64,000 bases of DNA from Oceanobacillus jordanicus. Its GTDB lineage: Bacteria > Bacillota > Bacilli > Bacillales > Amphibacillaceae. The notes below the pieces were generated by a model. It had not been told where the DNA came from. It ran no database searches and saw nothing but the letters and a program-made list of their open reading frames with translations. Position numbers and translations under genes: made by a program. Shown here piece after piece: positions 34,946 through 44,427 of the stretch (the first letter of the stretch is position 1; the number at the start of each line of letters is the position of its first letter). The stretch is from the NCBI RefSeq assembly GCF_022095695.1, contig NZ_JAIFZM010000004.1, positions 124,001-188,000 of the forward strand, read 5' to 3'.

Positions 34946-35476
34946 ATGGGAATTGTAACCTCTGTCAGCGTTTGGCTCATTCCGTCCTTTATTTTAATTG
35001 TACTACTAGTAGCGTCGTGGAAAAAAGTGCCTGCATATGAAACGTTTGTAGAGGGAGGGAAAGAGGGTGTTAAGATGGCCTTTTCTTTACTTCCTTTTTT
35101 AGTTGGAATGATTGTCTCAATTTCTATTCTCCGAGCATCAGGGGCCATGGAAGCCTTTATTGGGCTTATAGCTCCCCTTTTAAGCCTAATAGGTATCCCG
35201 CCCGATATTATACCACTGGCTCTTGTTAGGCCAATTTCCGGAACAGCAGCGTTAGGCATGACTACGGAGTTAATTCAGACACACGGACCCGACTCTTTCA
35301 TTGGTAGACTTGCTTCAACCATGCAGGGGAGCACAGATACAACACTCTATATATTAACTGTCTATTTTGGTGCAGTCGGAATACGGAAAATGCGTTATGC
35401 CTTAAAGGTTGGCCTGTTGGCAGATGTTATTGGGATAGTTGCCTCTATCATCGTGGTAAGGTTCGTATTTGGTTAA
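34946..35476 (+). CDS. spmB: spore maturation protein B
   Basis: A 176-residue membrane partner of SpmA with the same Gate-type fold. PLALVRPISGTAALGM and MQGSTDTTLYILTVYFGAV are family signatures. The ATG directly follows the spmA stop, with CGGAGGGGA as ribosome site. The pair works with DacB in spore maturation. Confidence 0.93.
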   Translation: MGIVTSVSVWLIPSFILIVLLVASWKKVPAYETFVEGGKEGVKMAFSLLPFLVGMIVSISILRASGAMEAFIGLIAPLLSLIGIPPDIIPLALVRPISGTAALGMTTELIQTHGPDSFIGRLASTMQGSTDTTLYILTVYFGAVGIRKMRYALKVGLLADVIGIVASIIVVRFVFG

Positions 35477-35817
35477 AGACATGTAGCATGTTTCATATAA
35501 GCGTTCTTTCATTTTTTACTTTAGAAAATTGCATAGCGTAATAAAGCCGAGTGAATTCGACTAGTAATTTTAAAGGTCGATGGTCATTCGGTTTTTTACT
35601 TACCTACTTTGGAATCCGAGTATTGTACTATAAATGTTATTCTCTTTATGTGTTTAAGAATTATTTTTAGTTTATAATATATGGTACAATTACTTGGGAA
35701 CGTTTTAACTCACATCTATAGAAACCTGGCAATAGTCAAAAAAGTTCTGGACAAGTAAGTTAGCGTAAGTCTCACGCCATGTTAAATGGTTCGATACAAA
35801 AGGAAATGGTGATATAA
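35477..35817. other. 341-base gap between spmB and rluB
   Basis: It holds the spmB terminator described separately. Beyond it lies an AT-rich stretch with TGGTACAAT (about 35683-35691), a possible extended -10 for rluB without a good -35. I saw no coding frame or known RNA in the remaining 120 bases. Confidence 0.5.
35547..35597 (+). terminator. terminator after spmB
   Basis: CCGAGTGA (35547-35554) pairs with TCATTCGG (35584-35591) including a G-U pair, TCGAC/GGTCGA extends it inside, and TTTTTT follows. Confidence 0.8.
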
Positions 35818-36552
35818 ATGTCAAACATGAATGAACGTCTTCAAAAGGTTATTGCCCAAAGTGGTCTTACCTCAAGAAGAAAAGCAGAAGGATTTATAAC
35901 GGAAGGAAAAGTAAAGGTGAATGGCCGGGTTGTAACGGAACTTGGTACAAAGGTAACACCAAGTGATAGCATTGAAGTGGATGGGGTTCCATTGGTGAAG
36001 GAAGAGTTGGTTTACTACTTACTCTATAAGCCACGGGGCGTTATCTCCAGTGTTAAAGACGATAAAGATAGAAAAGTTGTAACAGATCTACTTATAGGCA
36101 TCCCTGAACGTGTCTACCCTGTTGGTAGACTGGACTACGATTCTTCCGGCGTCTTGCTTTTAACAAATGATGGCGAATTTGCTAACCTTCTAATGCATCC
36201 AAAATATGAGGTCGATAAAGTTTATGTTGCCAAGCTCAAAGGCATTCCAACTAAGATAGAATTAGGCCAGCTAAAAAAAGGAGTAAAATCCGATAATGAC
36301 CTATTAAAAGCAGTTCAGTATAATGTTCTTTCCGTGGATAAGAAAAAGGACTCTATGCTGCTTGAATTAACTCTACGCGAAGGAAAGAACCGCCATGTAA
36401 GAAGAATGATGGAGAGCTTAGGCTACCCTGTTGAGAAGCTAAAACGGGAATCATATGGCCTTTTAAATCTTGATGGGCTACAGCCAGGGAAATATCGCGC
36501 ATTGACGCCAAAAGAAGTTAAACAGATGCGGAATTTGGCGTTAAAATTGTAA
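35818..36552 (+). CDS. rluB: 23S rRNA pseudouridine synthase RluB-type
   Basis: A 244-residue RsuA/RluB-family pseudouridine synthase acting on large-subunit rRNA. An S4 RNA-binding domain (about 6-60: LQKVIAQSGLTSRRKAEGFI) is followed by the catalytic domain. GRLDYDSSGVLLLTNDGEF places catalytic Asp106, and GKNRHVRRMMESLG is the C-terminal RNA-contact segment. It lies between spmB and resA as in B. subtilis (ypuL). Confidence 0.93.
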   Translation: MSNMNERLQKVIAQSGLTSRRKAEGFITEGKVKVNGRVVTELGTKVTPSDSIEVDGVPLVKEELVYYLLYKPRGVISSVKDDKDRKVVTDLLIGIPERVYPVGRLDYDSSGVLLLTNDGEFANLLMHPKYEVDKVYVAKLKGIPTKIELGQLKKGVKSDNDLLKAVQYNVLSVDKKKDSMLLELTLREGKNRHVRRMMESLGYPVEKLKRESYGLLNLDGLQPGKYRALTPKEVKQMRNLALKL

Positions 36553-36615
36553 GATAATAGTCAAAATTAGCTTCCAGGTCTAATGGTATAATAATTACTT
36601 GGAGGAGTGATCTGT

Positions 36616-37194
36616 TTGAGTCGGGACCAAGCAAAGAAAACGAAAAAGAACAAAAAGAGAAACCGCTTTATTTTCAGAATTAGCATCCTTGCCATTCTGG
36701 TTATTGCGCTTACCTTCGCATTAGTTTCTAATTTGCAAAAAGATAATACAATTTATAATGTGGGAGATCAAGCACCAGATTTTATGCTTAATCAAATTAG
36801 CCATAATAATGATTTGGAAACTTTTAGACTTAGCGACTACAAAGGCAAGGGCGTTATGTTGAATTTCTGGGGAACTTGGTGTAAACCATGTAAGAAGGAA
36901 ATGCCATATATGGAGCAACTCTATCCTGAATACAAAGAAAAAGGAGTCGAGATCATCGCCGTTAGCTTGGACGCAACCGAGCTAGTTGTAAATAGGTTTA
37001 TTGATGATTACAATTTGACATTTCCTATTCCATACGATGCTAAAGGCGAAGTGAAAGACCTTTATAAGATTGGTCCTATACCAAGTACTTTCTTTATAAA
37101 CCCAGACGGCACAATAGAACACATTGTGGAAGGAGCATTATCACTGGAATCCTTAGAAAAACATTTACAGGATATACAACCAAACGCATCGTGA
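36616..37194 (+). CDS. resA: membrane-anchored thiol-disulfide oxidoreductase ResA
   Basis: A 192-residue thioredoxin-fold protein facing outward that keeps apocytochrome c haem-site cysteines reduced. A basic N-terminus leads into one membrane anchor (FIFRISILAILVIALTFALV). The redox motif is WCKPCKKEMP (Cys89 and Cys92), and PIPSTFFINPDG carries the cis-Pro. I choose TTG at 36616 because GGAGGAG lies eight bases ahead; the GTG at 36607 falls within that site. It opens the resABC transcript. Confidence 0.92.
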   Translation: MSRDQAKKTKKNKKRNRFIFRISILAILVIALTFALVSNLQKDNTIYNVGDQAPDFMLNQISHNNDLETFRLSDYKGKGVMLNFWGTWCKPCKKEMPYMEQLYPEYKEKGVEIIAVSLDATELVVNRFIDDYNLTFPIPYDAKGEVKDLYKIGPIPSTFFINPDGTIEHIVEGALSLESLEKHLQDIQPNAS

Positions 37195-37222
37195 TAATGA
37201 TTACAAATTGTGAGGGATTTTT

Positions 37223-38866
37223 ATGAAAAAAATGAAGTGTGACTGCGGGCATATAAACCCGGAAGGCACGATCCTGTGTGAAGCATGCGGGAAGCCTATT
37301 GAGGGGAACCAGCATATTGAAGGAAATGATGAAAAAAATCTACTTAATATGCGTTATGACGGGACAGCTAGACGATCACAAACCTATAATAAATCTATAG
37401 TGGATAAAATTTGGAGCTTTTTTTCTTCCGTGAAAGTAGGCGTATGGCTTATTTTTATAGCTTTGGTCTCTTCGGCCATTGGCTCAATATTCCCGCAAGA
37501 AATATACATACCAGCAGACGCGCCGAATAGAGCTCCGGAGTTTTTCTATGAAGACAGATATGGAATTTTAGGCCTTATATATTACCAATTGGGCTTTCAC
37601 CACTTATACAGCTCTTGGTGGTATATGATCCTTATCGGGCTAATAGGTGTCTCACTTGTCATTGCGAGTCTTGACAGGTTTGTTCCTTTATTCAAAGCGC
37701 TTAGACATCAAAAGGCAAAACGACATGAGTCCTTTTTGAGTCGACAACGTTTGTTCAGTAAATCGGACAATGTGTCGAGCGAGGATTTGAAAACGTTAAA
37801 AGAGAATTTAAAAAAACAGCGTTATAAAGTAAGGGACGAAGATGGGTATATACTTGCAGAGAAAGGCCGCTTTTCAAGATGGGGCCCATATGTTAACCAT
37901 ATCGGATTAATCATCATATTAATTGCTGCTATCCTACGGTCAACACCTTTTTTCTATACGAATGAGTATGTATGGGTAAGAGAAGGTGAACAATTAGTCA
38001 TCCCGGGAACCGATGGAGAATACTACATTGAGAATCAGGACTTTATCTTGGAAACATATGACGAAAATGATGAACGTTTTCGTGATGCCATCTCGTTAGA
38101 AGGAGCAGATGTACCTAGTAATTACCAAACAGACGTCACGATTTATAAGGCTGAAGACAATCCGTTACCAGGAGCTGAAGCAGAGTTGAATCAAATCGCA
38201 GAAGGTTCGATACGAATGAATCATCCTGTGAAATTTGATGGCTACTCTGTTTACCAATCTGGATACCAAGCTAACGAATTTGAAAAAATGTCGTTTAAAA
38301 TTCATAAAAACGACGACCCAGAGGAAGAGGCCCTCGATACGTTCACAATAAACCTGACTGATCCAGAATCAGACTACCAATTAGAAAATGGTTTTAGAGT
38401 TGAATTGAGAAATTATTATCCGGATTATTATTTACAGGATGATGGGACACCTGCTTCCGAGACAAATTATCCGAGAAATCCGGCGTTTGTTATGTTTGTA
38501 TACCCGCCTGACAGTGATACACCTGAGATTAGCTTTCTAGGCATTGGAAAGAATATTGATGCATCTGGTGAAAACCAATATAATGTTGGAATTACAGATT
38601 TTGAGATGCGTGATGCAAGTGGGTTAACTGTTCGAAAAGATTACTCTCTACCATTTTTCGGATTGGGCGCTGCAATCTTTATGATCGGTGTTATCCAGGG
38701 AATGTACTGGCAGCATAGAAGAATTTGGGTAAACCCGAAAGATGGCGGATTATTATTAGCCGCGCATACGAATAAGAATTGGTATGGGGTTAAGAAGGAT
38801 ATTGAAAAAGTAATTTCAGGGACAACCATTAAAAATGTAGCAGATCAGCAGGAAATAAATGACTAA
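37223..38866 (+). CDS. resB: cytochrome c biogenesis protein ResB
   Basis: A 547-residue membrane protein of the ResB/Ccs1 family. With ResC it exports haem and ligates it to apocytochrome c (system II). The first 25 residues form a small zinc-ribbon-like motif, CDCGHINPEGTILCEACGK, seen in Bacillus ResB. Four membrane segments follow, the first at about residue 70 and the last at about 475-495 (LPFFGLGAAIFMIGVIQGM), with a large external loop between. GTGAGGGA precedes the ATG. Confidence 0.93.
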   Translation: MKKMKCDCGHINPEGTILCEACGKPIEGNQHIEGNDEKNLLNMRYDGTARRSQTYNKSIVDKIWSFFSSVKVGVWLIFIALVSSAIGSIFPQEIYIPADAPNRAPEFFYEDRYGILGLIYYQLGFHHLYSSWWYMILIGLIGVSLVIASLDRFVPLFKALRHQKAKRHESFLSRQRLFSKSDNVSSEDLKTLKENLKKQRYKVRDEDGYILAEKGRFSRWGPYVNHIGLIIILIAAILRSTPFFYTNEYVWVREGEQLVIPGTDGEYYIENQDFILETYDENDERFRDAISLEGADVPSNYQTDVTIYKAEDNPLPGAEAELNQIAEGSIRMNHPVKFDGYSVYQSGYQANEFEKMSFKIHKNDDPEEEALDTFTINLTDPESDYQLENGFRVELRNYYPDYYLQDDGTPASETNYPRNPAFVMFVYPPDSDTPEISFLGIGKNIDASGENQYNVGITDFEMRDASGLTVRKDYSLPFFGLGAAIFMIGVIQGMYWQHRRIWVNPKDGGLLLAAHTNKNWYGVKKDIEKVISGTTIKNVADQQEIND

Positions 38867-38887
38867 TAGTTGAACAGGAGGTTTGTC

Positions 38888-40081
38888 ATGAGTGATTTAA
38901 TACAGTGGAGTAGTGCACTACTTTACTCTGCTTTTATTCTATATTTGATCGCAACAATCTTTTTCTCCGCAACAATCCGAGATAAACGAGGAAAAAGCAA
39001 AAAAGGGAAAGCTGGAGGCATTGGGATCACGTTAACTATCATTGGCTTGATAGCACAAATAGGTTATTTTATCACCAGATGGATTGTTAGTGGACATGCA
39101 CCAGTAAGTAATTTATTTGAGTTTATGACATTTTTCGGAATGACGATCGTATTCGCGTTCATTGTCATTTACTTTATATACAAGATCTCGGTACTAGGGC
39201 TTTTCGCATTGCCTGTGGCTTTAATTATTATTGCATATGCGAGCATGTTCCCTACAGAAGTATCGCCATTAATACCTTCATTACAAAGTCATTGGCTATA
39301 CATCCATGTGACTACTGTCTCTCTTGGACAAGGTATTTTGACAATCAGCTTTGTTGCAGGGTTAATTTATCTTATTAAAAAGATTGATCAGACCGTTAAA
39401 AGCAAGAATACAACTTGGCTAGAAGTTGTATTGTATTCTCTTATATTGTTCGTTGGCTTTATTATCATCACGGTAGTATTTAACTTTATGAATTATAGCG
39501 CGCAGTTTGATTATCCTGCTACTGGTGGCAACACCGTAACAACAGAATATCATCTACCTGCTATCGCAGGGCCGACAGATGGTACACTGCTGACCAAAGA
39601 TGTAATGGAACCACTGTTTGAGTCACCAGCCTGGATGCATGGAGCAGATGCAGGTAGAAAATTGAATACCTTAATTTGGTCTATTCTAACTGGCTCTATT
39701 GTTTACCTATTACTAAGGCTCGTTCTCCGTAAGAGACTTGGTGCAGCAATACAGCCACTATTAAAGAATGCAAAGCTTGATCTCTTGGATGAAGTTGCAT
39801 ATCGTGCTGTTGCAATTGGCTTTCCTGTCTTCACACTCGGAGGCTTGATCTTTGCTGCCATTTGGGCGGAAGAAGCCTGGGGAAGGTTTTGGGGTTGGGA
39901 TCCTAAAGAAGTATGGGCGCTAATCACCTGGTTCTTTTACGCAGCGTTTCTTCATCTTCGCCTCTCAAGAGGTTGGCATGGTGAGAAATCAGCATGGCTT
40001 GCTGCAGTAGGTTTTGCAATTATTATGTTCAACTTAATTGTGGTGAACCTTGTACTAGCAGGCCTGCATTCTTATGCTTAA
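38888..40081 (+). CDS. resC: cytochrome c synthase subunit ResC (CcsA/CcsB type)
   Basis: A 397-residue polytopic protein with about eight membrane spans. [18 protein letters not shown] near residue 330 is the tryptophan-rich haem-handling (WWD) motif, and flanking His residues include [10 protein letters not shown]. The ATG at 38888 follows ACAGGAGG; the TTG at 38870 lies upstream of that site. It completes the haem-export pair with ResB and ends at a strong terminator. Confidence 0.93.
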   Translation: MSDLIQWSSALLYSAFILYLIATIFFSATIRDKRGKSKKGKAGGIGITLTIIGLIAQIGYFITRWIVSGHAPVSNLFEFMTFFGMTIVFAFIVIYFIYKISVLGLFALPVALIIIAYASMFPTEVSPLIPSLQSHWLYIHVTTVSLGQGILTISFVAGLIYLIKKIDQTVKSKNTTWLEVVLYSLILFVGFIIITVVFNFMNYSAQFDYPATGGNTVTTEYHLPAIAGPTDGTLLTKDVMEPLFESPAWMHGADAGRKLNTLIWSILTGSIVYLLLRLVLRKRLGAAIQPLLKNAKLDLLDEVAYRAVAIGFPVFTLGGLIFAAIWAEEAWGRFWGWDPKEVWALITWFFYAAFLHLRLSRGWHGEKSAWLAAVGFAIIMFNLIVVNLVLAGLHSYA

Positions 40082-40100
40082 CAGTACGGATTCACAACTT

Positions 40101-40134
40101 AACAAGGTATTCATCGTGGAATACCTTGTTTTAC
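40101..40134 (+). terminator. terminator after resC
   Basis: A perfect 12-bp stem (40101-40112 with 40119-40130), six-base loop, followed by TTTACTGTT. Confidence 0.88.
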
Positions 40135-40222
40135 TGTTAACATATATGTTTACAGCCTATATGAGATACGTGCAAACTATGTTTATACTTAAAGTTAATA
40201 ATTTGATAGGGGGACTGACCAA

Positions 40223-40936
40223 ATGCCACTTGGAAAGGTATTAATAGTAGATGATGAAGAACGTATTCGCAGATTAATCAGGATGTATTTGGAACGTGAA
40301 GAGTATGAAGTAGAAGAAGCTGACAATGGTAAAGACGCACTTGAATTATCTCTTTCCAATGAATATGATGTCATTTTGCTCGACATTATGATGCCAGAAA
40401 TGGATGGAATAGAAGTATGTCAGGAATTAAGAAAAGAAAAATCCACCCCAGTCATTATGCTTACCGCTAAAGGGGAAGAAGCGAATCGAGTCCAAGGCTT
40501 TGAAATTGGTGCCGACGACTATATCGTCAAGCCATTCAGCCCAAGAGAAGTAGTGCTCAGAGTAAAGGCATTACTACGCAGAGTATCACCTTCATCTGTT
40601 AATCAAGGAAACGGAGCTGCAAAAAATGTATTGGTATTCCCACATCTAGAAATTGATGATGATGCACACCGTGTCATGGCTGAGGGACAGGAAGTCAATT
40701 TGACACCGAAAGAGTATGAGTTATTATGCTTCCTAGCGAAATCACCGGACAAAGTGTTTAATAGAGAGCAACTTTTAAAGGAAGTATGGCAATATGAATT
40801 TTTCGGTGATCTACGGACTGTTGATACACATGTTAAGCGGTTAAGGGAAAAGCTCAATACGGTTTCCTCTGACGCAGCTAAAATGATCGTAACAGTATGG
40901 GGAGTAGGCTATAAGTTCGAGGTAGAAGAAAGCTAA
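40223..40936 (+). CDS. resD: two-component response regulator ResD
   Basis: A 237-residue OmpR/PhoB-family regulator. The receiver has acidic residues at 10-12 (VDDEE), the phosphorylated Asp54 (ILLDIMMPEMDG), LTAKGEE and the conserved Lys in IVKPFSPRE. The C-terminal winged helix includes LTPKEYELLCFLAKSPDKVF and VDTHVKRLREKL. ResD controls aerobic and anaerobic respiration genes in B. subtilis, including resABC. It shares one base with the resE start. Confidence 0.95.
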   Translation: MPLGKVLIVDDEERIRRLIRMYLEREEYEVEEADNGKDALELSLSNEYDVILLDIMMPEMDGIEVCQELRKEKSTPVIMLTAKGEEANRVQGFEIGADDYIVKPFSPREVVLRVKALLRRVSPSSVNQGNGAAKNVLVFPHLEIDDDAHRVMAEGQEVNLTPKEYELLCFLAKSPDKVFNREQLLKEVWQYEFFGDLRTVDTHVKRLREKLNTVSSDAAKMIVTVWGVGYKFEVEES

Positions 40937-42702
40937 TGTTTTGGAAAAGTGTCGTTGGTAAACTTGCGATAACTATACTATTACTTGTTTCCTTTGTTCT
41001 ATTTATTTTAACAATCTTGCTGTTGCAGTTTTTTGAAAACTTTCACATTGAATCTGCAGAAAGTGACATGTTACAAACAGCTACAAAGGTTTCGGTACTA
41101 CTTGAACAGCATGAGAGTAGAGACTTGATTGCGGAAACGACGGAAAGGGTTAAAGACCCCGCTAGTCGTGTAGCCATTTTATACGAAGATAGTGATGTAT
41201 GGGTATCCAAAGGTGGAGATGATAATTTATCAAGACTTGAGGAGACATGGCTGCAAAAAGAGAAGTTATTAGAGGAACTTGAAAATAATAATGAAATTCG
41301 CAAGCAAATGCTGTTGCCTGATGGTAATACAGAAGCAATGATTGTTGGTATCCCCACTCCAGATAACCAAGGTGCTATCTTTGTATACCAGTCACTTGAC
41401 GTTATTGATCAAACGAAAGCAGAAACGACGAAGATTATCTTTCTTGCAGCAGGAATTGCGATTATCCTGACTGTTATTTTTGCTTTCTTCCTCTCTACAA
41501 GAATTACTTCACCGCTCATTAAAATGCGAGAGGCTGCTTTTGATTTGACAAGAGGGGAGTTTGACACGAAAGTTCCTATTCTAACCCATGATGAAATAGG
41601 GGAGCTCGCGTTGGCCTTTAACCGTATGGGAAGACAATTGAAATTCCATATTAATGCATTAAGACAAGAGAAAGAACAGCTCTCAAGTATTGTAAGCTCG
41701 ATGGCAGATGGTGTCATCACTTTAAATCGAAATGGAGATATGATCGTAACCAATAGACCAGCCGAAAGATTTATTGAAAGCTTGTATTACGAGAATAACC
41801 GCGCAGTTAGTAGTGAAGATCGAAAGCTACCGGATGAGCTAAACCAAATTTTGTTGCAAGTTATTGAAGGAGAAACAGAGGTCCTTCATGAAATTAGTCT
41901 TCAGGGACGGAACTGGGTAATGTTAATGACGCCTTTATATGATCAAACATTTGTTAGAGGTGCTGTCGCGGTAATTCGGGATATGACTGAAGAGAGGCGA
42001 CTGGATAAACTGCGTAAAGATTTTATTGCAAATGTATCGCATGAATTAAGAACCCCAATATCGATGCTCCAAGGTTATAGTGAAGCAATTGTCGATGATA
42101 TAGCTGAAACGAAGGAACAAAAAAATGAGCTTGGCCAAATTATTCATGAGGAATCATTACGAATGGGGAGGCTGGTAAACGAATTGCTTGACCTTGCAAG
42201 GATGGAAGCAGGACACCAGCAGCTTCAAGTGGAAGAGATTGAGGTAGAGCCATACCTTAAACGGATAGTGAAGAAGTTTAGTGGATTGGCAACGGAAGGG
42301 AAAATACGTATTGAATTAAAACACAACATAGTAAAGCAAACCGCACGCTTTGATCCTGATCGAATGGAACAAGTATTGATCAATCTGATAGATAATGCAA
42401 TTAGGCATACCTGTGAAGAGGGACATGTTACCGTATATGCCAATAATGATAATAGTGAGCTTTCTATCGAGATTAAAGATAGTGGAAGTGGTATTCCCGA
42501 AGATGATCTACCATTTATCTTTGAAAGGTTTTATAAAGCAGATAAATCCAGAGCTCGTAATGACAAGAAGAAAGGTACTGGTTTAGGGCTTGCTATAGCG
42601 AAAAATATCATTGATTCTCACCATGGGATTATTACAGTTAAAAGCAAGATAAACGAAGGAACTTCATTTACCATCCGATTGCCACATAAACGGAGCAGTT
42701 AA
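40936..42702 (+). CDS. resE: two-component sensor histidine kinase ResE
   Basis: A 588-residue membrane kinase. Two spans (about 8-30 and 163-186) enclose an external sensor loop. HAMP (about 187-240), PAS (about 255-360), HisKA with NVSHELRTPISM (phosphorylated His about 372), and HATPase with NLIDNAIRH, KDSGSGIPEDDL and KGTGLGLAIAKN follow in order. The ATG overlaps the resD stop. It phosphorylates ResD in response to oxygen limitation and nitric oxide in relatives. Confidence 0.95.
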   Translation: MFWKSVVGKLAITILLLVSFVLFILTILLLQFFENFHIESAESDMLQTATKVSVLLEQHESRDLIAETTERVKDPASRVAILYEDSDVWVSKGGDDNLSRLEETWLQKEKLLEELENNNEIRKQMLLPDGNTEAMIVGIPTPDNQGAIFVYQSLDVIDQTKAETTKIIFLAAGIAIILTVIFAFFLSTRITSPLIKMREAAFDLTRGEFDTKVPILTHDEIGELALAFNRMGRQLKFHINALRQEKEQLSSIVSSMADGVITLNRNGDMIVTNRPAERFIESLYYENNRAVSSEDRKLPDELNQILLQVIEGETEVLHEISLQGRNWVMLMTPLYDQTFVRGAVAVIRDMTEERRLDKLRKDFIANVSHELRTPISMLQGYSEAIVDDIAETKEQKNELGQIIHEESLRMGRLVNELLDLARMEAGHQQLQVEEIEVEPYLKRIVKKFSGLATEGKIRIELKHNIVKQTARFDPDRMEQVLINLIDNAIRHTCEEGHVTVYANNDNSELSIEIKDSGSGIPEDDLPFIFERFYKADKSRARNDKKKGTGLGLAIAKNIIDSHHGIITVKSKINEGTSFTIRLPHKRSS

Positions 42703-42739
42703 TCTAAATAGATATCAGATAAGAAGTGGAGGAGATAAG

Positions 42740-43174
42740 ATGCATAAAATACTATGGAAAACAGGAGCTTTCTTACTTTTCTTTGTACTACTTACAGGTT
42801 GTAGTTCAGGAACAAATCAAGAGACCGCACCAGAGTCAAACTCTGACCAAGCAGAGAGCAATCAGTCCTCTGAACAAAACGAAGACACGGTAAGAATTAC
42901 CTTAACGAAAGATCAGGGTGAGGAATATATCCATGAAAAGGAAATACCAGTGGAAGAAGGGGATCTTCTTTTAGATGTACTGGAGGAGAATTTCTATGTA
43001 GAAACGGATGATACTGGCAAATTTATAACGTCAATTGAACGCGTTTCTTCAGACAATGATGAAGAAAGAGCCTGGATCTATACCGTAAATGGTGAATCTC
43101 CTAATGTAGGTGCAGCCGAGTATGAATTACAAGCTGGTGATGAAGTCGTTTTTGATTTTCAAAAATGGAAATAA
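42740..43174 (+). CDS. DUF4430-domain lipoprotein
   Basis: A 144-residue exported lipoprotein. The signal peptide FLLFFVLLTGCSS ends in a clean lipobox (LTGC, Cys21). A Ser/Gln/Glu-rich linker (about 22-50) leads to a DUF4430 domain (about 51-144) of the type found at the C-terminus of transcobalamin-like proteins, with AWIYTVNGESPNVGAAEYEL and DEVVFDF as hallmarks. GTGGAGGAGAT precedes the ATG. It is five bases ahead of an ECF S component, so the two probably form one uptake unit. It is inserted between resE and sigX. Confidence 0.82.
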   Translation: MHKILWKTGAFLLFFVLLTGCSSGTNQETAPESNSDQAESNQSSEQNEDTVRITLTKDQGEEYIHEKEIPVEEGDLLLDVLEENFYVETDDTGKFITSIERVSSDNDEERAWIYTVNGESPNVGAAEYELQAGDEVVFDFQKWK

Positions 43175-43179
43175 AGTAA

Positions 43180-43680
43180 GTGAACAGTTATAAGCTTACT
43201 TTATTGGCGTTGCTAGCTTCTTTGGCAGTATTAGGCAGGTATGTATTCGCATTCCTGCCTAATGTTCAACCTGTTACTGCACTTATCATTATATGTGGCA
43301 TAATGCTCGGACCAGCTTCTGCGCTGATCCTAACAATGTTGGTGACCTTTCTTTCTAACATGCTTCTTGGGATGGGGATCTGGGCCATTTGGCAGTTGTT
43401 ATCTTGGGGACTCATCGGCCTCGTTAGCGGGCTTTTTAGAAAGCAACTAAGAAAAGCACCACTTTTCATTATCGCCATTTACGCTGCATTCTGTGGATTT
43501 CTATATGGATTCATTATTTCATTGACTAATTATCAAATTAGTGGACATTTTTGGCCTTATTACATGGCGGGATTACCTTTTGACACTCAGCATGCTATCG
43601 GAAATGCTTTGTTTATCATGTTGTTTTACCCAATCTTTTACTACCTATTTAAACAATACAAAAATAAACTTATCACTTAA
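43180..43680 (+). CDS. ECF transporter S component (substrate unknown)
   Basis: A 166-residue integral membrane protein with about five or six spans. GRYVFAFLPNVQPVTALIII near the N-terminus, GIMLGPASALILTMLVTFLSN and GMGIWAIWQLLSWGLIGL are typical of substrate-binding S components of energy-coupling-factor vitamin transporters. GTG at 43180 is the only well-placed start, with a weak ribosome site. No EcfA or EcfT gene is here, so it would use the shared EcfAA'T module. The DUF4430 partner suggests a cobalamin-like or other vitamin ligand, but that is inference. Confidence 0.8.
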   Translation: MNSYKLTLLALLASLAVLGRYVFAFLPNVQPVTALIIICGIMLGPASALILTMLVTFLSNMLLGMGIWAIWQLLSWGLIGLVSGLFRKQLRKAPLFIIAIYAAFCGFLYGFIISLTNYQISGHFWPYYMAGLPFDTQHAIGNALFIMLFYPIFYYLFKQYKNKLIT

Positions 43681-43720
43681 AATGGTAAACTTTATTAATT
43701 GAATTTTAATCTACTATCGA

Positions 43721-43753
43721 AAATGGTCCCTATTAAAGCGGATCATTTTTTTA
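43721..43753 (+). terminator. terminator after the ECF S component
   Basis: AAATGGTCC (43721-43729) pairs with GGATCATTT (43740-43748) with one G-U pair, followed by TTTTT. Confidence 0.85.
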
Positions 43754-43833
43754 TGTTTTAAGCTACCCCAATTAATTCAAATTCCAGATGGACTTGCTAA
43801 AATCCAGCATACTGACATATAGTGTACCTAGAC

Positions 43834-43859
43834 TGTAACTTTTTAAAGAGACAAACGAC
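43834..43859 (+). promoter_or_regulatory. sigma-X-type autoregulatory promoter
   Basis: TGTAAC (43834-43839) and CGAC (43856-43859) are 16 bases apart, the ECF pattern used by B. subtilis sigma-X for its own gene. It lies 25 bases ahead of the sigX ATG. Confidence 0.7.
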
Positions 43860-43884
43860 TATCTATTAGAACGGGGGATCTTGC

Positions 43885-44427
43885 ATGAAGGTCGCTTTTG
43901 ATGAAATCTATGATCAATACCATCAAGATTTGTATCAATTTATATTTTATATGGTAAAAGATAAGCAGATAACAGAAGACTTAGTGCAGGAGGTCTACTT
44001 GAAGGTACTTAAATCTTCTGAACGGTTTAGGGGAGATAGCAGTATTAAGACATGGCTTTTTTCCATTGCAAGACATGTAAGTCTCGATCATTTTCGTAGG
44101 AAGAAACGTACCCGAGATCGAATTGCTGAGTATTTTGATTGGGGTGAGAAAAGCCATATTATAAAGGATGAGCGTCCACTCCCTGAAGAAATGGCAATTA
44201 AAAGTGAAGAAATTAAAAATTTATATACATACCTTGATTCTTGCACAGTTGATCAAAAAAGTGTTCTCATCCTTAGATATATCCAGTCATTTTCTATCCA
44301 GGAGACTGCAGCTATTTTAAATTTCACTGTTAGCAAGGTGAAAACAACTCAACACAGAGGGCTTAAGTTATTGAAAAAGCACATCATCGAAGAGCAGGAG
44401 AAAGGAGGGGGATCTAATGGATTCTAA
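43885..44427 (+). CDS. sigX: ECF sigma factor SigX
   Basis: A 180-residue ECF sigma factor. Region 2 includes DLYQFIFYMVKDKQITEDLVQEVYLK and RGDSSIKTWLFSIARHVSLD. Region 4 includes QSFSIQETAAILNFTVSKVKTTQHRG. It is assigned as SigX because it follows resE in the B. subtilis order and is followed by an RsiX-like anti-sigma factor. It controls envelope-charge genes in B. subtilis. The last codons overlap rsiX by 11 bases. Confidence 0.88.
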   Translation: MKVAFDEIYDQYHQDLYQFIFYMVKDKQITEDLVQEVYLKVLKSSERFRGDSSIKTWLFSIARHVSLDHFRRKKRTRDRIAEYFDWGEKSHIIKDERPLPEEMAIKSEEIKNLYTYLDSCTVDQKSVLILRYIQSFSIQETAAILNFTVSKVKTTQHRGLKLLKKHIIEEQEKGGGSNGF

